Part shown: positions 57,311 through 64,000 of the stretch, one piece after another
Layout of the letters: each line of letters begins with the position of its first letter
How positions within the stretch are numbered: the stretch's first letter is position 1
Assembly (NCBI RefSeq): GCF_019175385.1
Contig: NC_083345.1
Span: 125,429,657 to 125,493,656, forward strand
Direction: 5' to 3'
Source: Lycium barbarum
Taxonomy: Eukaryota > Streptophyta > Magnoliopsida > Solanales > Solanaceae
Length of the DNA stretch: 64,000 nucleotides
Notes under the pieces: model-generated
What the model saw: only the letters and a program-made list of their open reading frames with translations
Database searches by the model: none
Told to the model about the DNA's origin: nothing
Made by a program: the position numbers and the translations under genes

Positions 57311-57922
57311 AGCTCTCTCTCTTTTAACCTTCTGGCAAATAGCTTGAATCTTAGCATCCACAGAATTCTTCAAAGCATTCATCTTTGTGCTATCTCCAAA
57401 TCCCAACTCACTCGGATCACGTAGATTTGGAAAGTTCAATCGCGCATATTCACCGCGAAGTTTATATGCAGCTCTATCATAAGCATAAGCTGCAGCTTCA
57501 GCACTGTCATAAGTTCCAAGCCAAACTCTCATTCTATTCTGAGGAAGTCTTATTTCAGCTACCCATTTTCCCCAATGCCTTTGCCTCACTCCTCTATATG
57601 ACTTTTTCTTGTTTGGACTAACATAACTTTGTGAATATGAAGTGTTTTTTTGAAGTTTGGAAGTTGTTGGAATTGTGATATTTGTCCTATTTTGTTCCCA
57701 AAATTTTTGTAGCAAATCTGTTTGTCTTAGGTAGACTGAAGAACCTAGTGGCTCAAGAACAGGACTAGTAGTAGTAGACAATTGATTTTTGGGTTCTTGG
57801 CAATGGGAAAAGATTGAGTCTAAAGTGTTAGTGCTACTTGTTAATAGGATTTGAGATAAAGAAGATCTAATTTGAGCAGCCTCATCATATGGGTAAGGCA
57901 TGTCTTCTTGAATTGTACTCAT
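56969..57922 (-). CDS. ERF061: AP2/ERF transcription factor, ERF061-like (group I / A-6)
   Basis: 317 residues, single exon, ATG at 57922. One AP2/ERF domain at about residues 109-167: [18 protein letters not shown] (DNA-contacting beta-sheet) followed by [20 protein letters not shown] and [14 protein letters not shown]. The N-terminal part has TLDSIFSHC and [16 protein letters not shown], which I associate with ERF061-type proteins. A basic helix follows the AP2 domain ([13 protein letters not shown], a probable nuclear signal). The C-terminus is acidic and serine-rich, ending [11 protein letters not shown], a likely activation region. Group I ERFs bind GCC-box or DRE-like promoters in stress and wax or wall gene control (family knowledge). 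A tandem duplication breakpoint lies inside the gene at 57311, but this copy is complete. Confidence 0.93.
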   Translation of the reverse strand: MSTIQEDMPYPYDEAAQIRSSLSQILLTSSTNTLDSIFSHCQEPKNQLSTTTSPVLEPLGSSVYLRQTDLLQKFWEQNRTNITIPTTSKLQKNTSYSQSYVSPNKKKSYRGVRQRHWGKWVAEIRLPQNRMRVWLGTYDSAEAAAYAYDRAAYKLRGEYARLNFPNLRDPSELGFGDSTKMNALKNSVDAKIQAICQKVKRERAKKGAKKIVESEKKVATNVELDSSSCSSPLVGSESWSNSDVISQSSCEDGFLKSENSPCSVLGDCPVGPENDDSYITSITHQFEQPMMELEFEDNTLARMPSFDPELIWAVLAN

Positions 57923-58267
57923 GTTGACTCAAAAAAAAAAAAAAAAACTTCAAGAAAATAAATTCCCAAGGTAGACAAGTGATGTAGGAGAAAAGAGAAA
58001 GCAAAAAGGGGAAGGGTACTATAAAAATTGGCCCTTTTCTTGAGATTTAACAAAGATAAGTTGAAGAAACTAAAAGAGAGAATCTAAAAAGAAATACACT
58101 GAATCCAAGAAAATATGAGAATCTGTTAAAAGTTAAAGAACTAGTTCTTGATGATTGGCTTATATAAGGAAAGAAAAATGGAAATAAGGGGCAGTTTGGA
58201 ATTTGGAATAAAGATTTTGTGTTTGATATCTTATGGTCTGTGTCAAAGTTTGGTTTCCTCTTTGCTG
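57923..58267 (-). other. Probable 5' UTR and leader of the ERF gene
   Basis: Between the ATG and a TATA-like box at 58268. A poly-A run (minus-strand poly-T) lies directly before the ATG. A second weak TATA ('ttatataag') at 58160 could serve instead. No upstream AUG frame of note was followed. Confidence 0.4.
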
Positions 58268-58275
58268 TATTTATA
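58268..58275 (-). promoter_or_regulatory. TATA box candidate of the ERF gene
   Basis: Minus-strand TATAAATA, about 345 bp upstream of the ATG, in a 'gctataaatacagc' setting. Confidence 0.45.
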
Positions 58276-59749
58276 GCTGCAGAAGAAAGTACCATGTTCT
58301 TTCATCTTCTAAAGGCCCTTAACTTTTTGTTTTCAATAGTCCACATTTATGATTTACCTTTTCACTTTTAGCTCTTTCAACAATCTCTTGAACTACCCAT
58401 GCAATAAACTATAAGTGTATAAGTTATATCCATTGATGGCTTAAAATTTCCATATAAATTGACACAATCAGGTCGCGTTAAAGATAAATGCAGGTAATTA
58501 TTTCTAATAATATTGATCGATAACTTAGAATAAATGATGAGTGACATGTTGTAGTCTATTAAATAACACTAATAATGTAAAAAACAAAACCGTAGTACGA
58601 AGGGAGAATTGACTTAAAAATTGGACGGGTTTAAGAAGTCGACAGGTACTGGGACAGTAGGAGACAACAATTTATATAAAGGGATTCAAAAAGATTCTAT
58701 ATAATGTTACACTGAAAATGTTTCTTATACCAAGAAGATTCAACAGTTTATATATCACACAAGAACTCATTATTTCTCTATTTACGCAATGTAAGTTGTT
58801 GATGAATGAAATTCAATTGAACCCCCTTAATCCTTCGTAACTAGCGGCTGGCTGAAGTACCCCCTGCATAATTAATCATGGATAATACTCGATTTATCCC
58901 TGCTTAATGTTAACACCGAATCAAACGATTTGGCCTCGAGACTTGCAAATTAAAGTGAAAATACATATTATTTGTTCATGACTAACTAATGTAAGTTCGA
59001 ACAAGAATATGCATTGCATTGAAGTCAATGTTGTACAAGAATGAAAAATATCTTAGTGAAAGATTTGTACATCCCTCGTAAACATGTAAATCAGTGAAGA
59101 GTTTGAAAAGAAGCTTTTTAGAAGAAGTCACTTTCACAAGTAACAACTGGTATGGTTTGACTATTTGACTTTGCCAAATGGCTAGCATTGTCCGTGTGGA
59201 CCCCATAAAGAGTGGTCCCTATTTATTTATTTTTTGGTTTAAATCCCCTATTTATTGATGAGACACAAAAAACGACTTTATGAATTTATGTTACTCTAAA
59301 ATGTTGCAGGATAGTCAGCAGTAATGAGTAATGACTCAAAGAGGACTTTTGAACAGTGTAGCTTCTTTCTTCTTTACATCTCCTCCTTTTTGGCAGGAGA
59401 AATATGCTTCCATTTTCTTTAATATAATGATATATTATTTGAAATTCATTGGTCAAACTAATGTTGATTAATATTACCTATGATCGATTAAAGGGATACA
59501 GGTTTTTTTATCATTTTATTTTATTTTATTTCAAGAAGTCGAATTCGAGGTGAAAATTGGTCAAAATTCCGCAAATGTTGACCACTTCAAGGTGAAAAAT
59601 GGTTCAATTAGCTCCAACTTCAGGGGGAATTACCCCAAAGCGGGTGTTGTTTAGCTTTGCTCCTCTTGATTATGTTATTCTAGACAAAAAAGATTGAAAG
59701 AGCTTTTTAAGATATCCAGTTAGACCCTTGAGTAACAATCCACGACTTT
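58276..59749. other. Upstream flank of the ERF gene, no gene seen
   Basis: AT-rich, with no domain-bearing open frame. The upstream regulatory region of the ERF gene should lie in the first kilobase. Confidence 0.5.
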
Positions 59750-60560
59750 GTTATGTTATGGGGTGGAGTGTTGGCCAGTCAAGAACTTTCGCGTTCAAAA
59801 GCTTAAAGTAGCGGAAATGAGAATGTTGCGATGGATGTGCAAGCATACTAGGAAAGATAGGACTACAAATGAAGATATCCAGGACAGTGGGAGTGGTCTC
59901 GGTGGATGATAAGATGCGGAAAACGACGCTGAGATGGTTTGGTCATGTGTAGAGGAGATGCATGGATGCCCCCAGTGCGGAGGTGTGAGAGATTAGTTAG
60001 GGACGATTTTAGGAGAGGTAGAAGTAGGCCGAAGAAGTATTAAGGAGAGGTGATTAGACAGGACATGGCGAAGGTACAGCTTAGTGAGGACATGACCTTA
60101 GATAGGAGGTTATGGAGAACACAGATTAGGGTATAAGGGTAATAGGTAGTCGTGTGTTGCCCTACATAGTAGGTCCATAGTAGTAGGCGTAGTATTACTT
60201 GTATAGTTTCTTGCCCTGCGACTTCCGTTACTTGTTATTTCCAGTACTGCGATTAGTGTATTCATTTGTATATTGATTGTAGTTACTGCCTCTTACCTTA
60301 TTTATTTGTGGTAGCTACTACCTCTTTTTTCAGGCTGCTTTATCATGGCTTTTTCATTCTCGTTGTTTTCATTTTAATACTGCTTTGATCTACTTGTCCG
60401 TATCTAATCTTTTTTGTCAAACTTTCTCTTGAGCCGAGGGTCTTTCGGAAACAACATTTCTACCTTCCAAGGTAGAGATAAGGTCTGCGTATACTCAAGC
60501 CTCCCCAGATCCCATATTCTGAGATTTCACTGGATATGGTGTTGTTGTATGGTGTTTTGG
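59750..60560 (+). mobile_element. RTE-type LINE, second 5'-truncated 3' end
   Basis: The same family as 41373-42211: ECWPV-type sequence 'gtgttggccagtcaag', 'gttgcgatggatgtg', 'ggccgaagaagtat', and the 3' signature 'gagccgagggtctttcgg', 'ataaggtctgcgtatac', 'cctccccagatccc'. It is more degenerate, with small deletions and a tail lacking a clean TTG repeat. Confidence 0.85.
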
Positions 60561-60863
60561 AGATTAAATTTAGCTGCCAACCCCAGTCAGAAAGCTGGCC
60601 AGGACTTAGAATCATGGTCAGTGCTAGGGGCGCAAGATTCATTCGAATCTTTATTTTTAGAAATTACATTGTATATATAAGGTCAAAATGATATTTTATG
60701 CATATCTAATAAGTAAATGATGAATCTTTTAGCTTCCTTGTTTGTTTGGTTTTTAATATTTTGAATCCTTCAAGTGAAAATTGTGGCTTTGCCACTGCTT
60801 GATATCACTGAAAATGATAATTTCTTACCATGCTTCGAGATTGTATACCTCTCATTAGGATGG
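60561..60863. other. Short intergenic linker
   Basis: No feature recognised between the LINE tail and the LTR start at 60864. Confidence 0.5.
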
Positions 60864-63795
60864 TGTTATGTCCCGTGTTTTCGTGTAAGTAAAAATCGAG
60901 AAACAACCAAGACTTGTGTGTTGCGAGGAAATATTTTGATTCTAAGTGATGTGACTATGTCGGTTATGGAATCATTGGTGTTAAGACCTCGGGGAAGGCC
61001 GAGGGTAAATTTGGAATTTCGGAAATTTGTTTCGGGAATTACAAAACGGGACTTTTAATGGATTGGGCCAAGAATTGGACAACAAAAATTGAGGCCCAAA
61101 TTTTGTGGGGTGGCCGGCCACTTGGTTGGCCCAAACCCATTTTTAAATGTCATGTGCTATGCACATGACACTTAGTAATGGATATATATCAATGTGCTTT
61201 GGTAATTATCAAGAAAATAAATCACATTTCAACTTTGAGCACAAACAAGGCTCTCGGCCGAATGGGAATAAGAGAAAGAAAACAATTTGGCAAGCTTGAT
61301 TCTAGCCTTAAAAATCTTAGTTTCTACATAATTGTGAAGTGCTCAAGACGCTCTCCGTTGTAGTACAATTAGTTTGACGAAAGGGCGACGTTTGCGGCAA
61401 ATCGGGATTTCAAGAAAAAGGTGAGATTTCTATGCTTTTATGTTATGGAATGGACATATATGTGTTAGTAATTGGAGTAACGTGAGGATTATGGAATTGT
61501 GTTGTGGGTGAAGTAGTCGTGCATGTGTGAAAAGTTGTGCGTGGCCGTGTTCAATATAAGGTGGGGAAAGAGTCGTCTAAAGTTTATTTAAATTGGTTAG
61601 TTGTATTGTGGTGATCCCTTGTGATGCAAATGAATGTTTGATGAATTGATTTGGTGTTAGAAAATGATTTCGGATATTATCAGAAAGCGTATACCTTTGG
61701 TATCATTATGTATATCATTGTGTATTTAGGGTGCTAGAGACTTTAAATATGAATTTATAATGATGTTAATGAATTCGGAATGAAACGACGTGAGTTAGAA
61801 TGTTCGTCGTGAATTTTTGATGTTTTGAAGAATTATGGAAAGTAATGGATTTTGGGGCAATTTCGTGTTTGGCTTGGATTGTAGTTAGGATGTGATTGTA
61901 TAAGTTTGAATGAGGAAATGAATACAATTGTGTAGAGATAGAATTGGAATTTTGGAAGTATGAATGAAAGTTGTCAACTTAAGTAATACAGTTGAACTTT
62001 GAACCTAGAGTGGTTTGATTATTGTTTGTGTGGTTTGTTGATGTGTGGGCTGTTGTTATTGATATATTTTGAGCCGAGCTAAGTCTCGGGGATGTTAAAT
62101 TTATAGGGGAAGTGCTGCCGAAATTTCGGTAGGCAAAAATGGAGTTAAAGGCATTTTTAAGCCTAAGAATCTCAATTGGTAACTTTGACCATTTGCAGAT
62201 TTTTGACGAAACGGGACTGGACTTTTGGGAGAGCATGCGACGTCTGAAAGGTATGTAAAGTTCCCTACTCCTTCATTTGGCATGTCCTAGTGTCCTAGGT
62301 GAATATTGGAACTTCCGGAGCATTTCTGCTCCTCGAAACCCGATCCACAGAAAAGTTACTATTCATTCAATTCAATTGAAGCCTAAGGGCTCTATTTTGG
62401 CTAGAATGCCACCACTCGTCCGAAACCTATCGAAATGTGGTCGGGTAACCTAGAAACGATTATGTATGACCTTTGGCATATAAATGTTTGTAAAAATATG
62501 TTCGCCACCTCACTCTGACTCGAGGTGGGCCCGCTACCCCGAAACGCCCTATTTCTCTCATTGGGCTATCTTTGTGAATAGAGTTGGATACATTACTTCT
62601 GATTTTTGGAACTTCCTCCTACGGGGTATGTTTTGAACATTACGATGCGCCAAGTTATGTTTTGAACTATACGTACTATTTTGGAAACGTTTTGTGAAAT
62701 GAAATCCTATATCGACTAAGTATTCGATTATTTTGCACTATGGAACGATTTGTGAAACTATTATGTTTTGAAAGACTATTTTGAAGAATGATTTGCATTT
62801 GTTTGCTCACGACTCCGCTCGTGCCTTATTATGACTTCGTTCACCGGTTCCCGGGCCGGTTATGATTCGTGCGCCTTATAATAATTCGGCCGTATGCTGT
62901 GTTACGGTTCCCGAGGCTTCGCCATAGGGCCGGGTTCCGTTTGGAGTTATGCTGTGATATGGCTCGTGAGGCGATACGCTCACCTATGACTATGTTTGTG
63001 TTTGGGGATGTACGGAGATTTGAAACCTTCTGGTGTTATGCTGTGTGTGGCGCCAGCGTCGGAGTGGCGACCACGTTCCTGAGCTTTGCATGATTTCGTC
63101 TGCATTATGTATATGTATATGATTTGATACGGATTTTGGACACACCGGTTTGTACTCCACTTTGTTACCTGATTTGCTTTCAGTTTGGTCCATATATCTG
63201 TACTCCGTGCTTTACATACTCAGTATATATTTCGTACTGACCCCCTGTTCTTCGGGGGCTGCGTTTCATGCCCGCAGGTACAGAAGCTCGTTTGGGTGAT
63301 CCTCCGGCTTAGGCTACTCATTCTGCTATTTTGGAGTACTCCTTCTGATCCGGAGTCCCCTTTTGGTATAGACATTCTCTGTTATGCATACACTGTGTAC
63401 ATTTGACTATTTGGGTACGGCGGGGCCCTGTCTCGCCATCTGTCTTTGTTTTGAGTTCGTAGAGGCCTGTAGTCATATATGTGGGGCGAGGGTCCTATGT
63501 ACGTTTGTTCGATTTTGTTTTCTGGTCTTAAAGCGGTCCATTTGTTATGATGGACCTAAATGGCCCTTATGCTTATGTTTACGCTTTTGACCGGCGATGT
63601 CTATTCCGCCGCTTTGTTTGGATCTGATATGACAATCTGATTTGTACGACCGCTTAAGACATATTTTGACATAAACCATGTTTGATATGATTTTGTAAAA
63701 TTCTGAAGTGAGTTTGGATTTGATAATGAATGTGCGATTCGGTCTGGGTACCCAGGTAGGGTGCCAGTCGCGGCCCACGGGGCTGGGTCGTGACA
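60864..63795 (+). mobile_element. 5' LTR of a Gypsy (Tekay/Del-like) retrotransposon
   Basis: It starts TGTTATGTCCCGTG and ends GGGCTGGGTCGTGACA, 2,932 bp, followed by a primer binding site. It shares its start, its 3' third and its end with the solo LTR at 7688-10474. Open frames inside are not genes. The target duplication cannot be checked because the 3' end of the element lies outside the window. Confidence 0.85.
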
Positions 63796-64000
63796 AAAGT
63801 GGTATCAGAGCAGTTTGTCCTCGGAATGTCTACAGGTCGTGTCTCGTAGAGTCTTGTTTATCGATGTGTTGTGCACCACATCTATAAACAGGGAGCTACA
63901 GGGCATTTAGGATGTTACCTTCTTTGGAATCTTAGATCGTGCGATAGAGCCAGCTGTAGGAAGTGAATTCCCTTTTTTTTTTTTTTTTTTTCTCTAACCC
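63796..64000 (+). mobile_element. Start of the Gypsy element's internal region (runs off the right edge)
   Basis: Directly after the LTR: a four-base spacer, the primer binding site, then the leader 'gtttgtcctcggaatgtcta', 'gtgttgtgcaccacatctat', a phrase typical of solanaceous Tekay/Del leaders (recall, not searched). No coding sequence is reached. Confidence 0.75.
63800..63811 (+). other. Primer binding site, initiator tRNA-Met
   Basis: TGGTATCAGAGC, complementary to the 3' end of plant initiator tRNA-Met, four bases after the LTR end. Confidence 0.9.

Overview
This is a repeat-rich plant nuclear window, most likely from Solanaceae (an inference). The evidence is multi-kilobase nested LTR retrotransposons, RTE-type LINE tails with the usual solanaceous 3' end, several MITE families, and two intact genes of plant type. 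No rRNA, tRNA or CRISPR was found. Protein-coding genes occupy only a small part of the 64 kb.

Layout: positions 1-4537 hold three minus-strand LTR pieces in a row. The first is the start of an Ogre/Tat-like LTR that has cut into a Gypsy LTR. 4538-7028 is AT-rich with short tandem duplications. 7029-10474 holds plus-strand Gypsy LTR sequence. 12782-13886 (-) is an F-box gene broken by one frameshift and one stop. 14461-16855 holds three inverted-repeat or MITE-like elements.

17428-39277 is a nested pair. A minus-strand Ty1/copia element (215-bp LTRs, target duplication CTTTA) is split inside its RT-RNase H region by a plus-strand Ogre/Tat-like element of 16,964 bp (LTRs about 4.47 kb, target duplication CCAAT). 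The inner element keeps a long gag-protease-G-patch reading frame but has no reverse transcriptase, RNase H or integrase. Its 3' half is tandem repeats, including a 41-bp minisatellite with a three-unit higher-order pattern. Its two LTRs differ by only about seven substitutions by eye, so it moved recently although it could not make its own pol proteins.

39880-49186 is a cluster around one family of small secreted proteins. There is one intact two-exon gene (46837-49186, 270 codons of protein), a copy with a lost start and an early stop (44461-44580), and two copies cut down to the signal peptide (40200 and 45933). MITEs of the hAT, Mutator-like and Stowaway-like types have inserted between and inside them, and several insertion sites can be checked against empty paralogous sites in this same window.

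50362-57922 is a direct tandem duplication that ends inside an AP2/ERF gene. The intact gene (56969-57922, minus; ERF061-like, group I) is preserved. The other unit carries only the C-terminal third of that gene. 59750-60560 is a second RTE LINE tail. 60864-64000 is the 5' LTR, primer binding site and first bases of a Gypsy (probably Tekay/Del) element that continues past the right edge.
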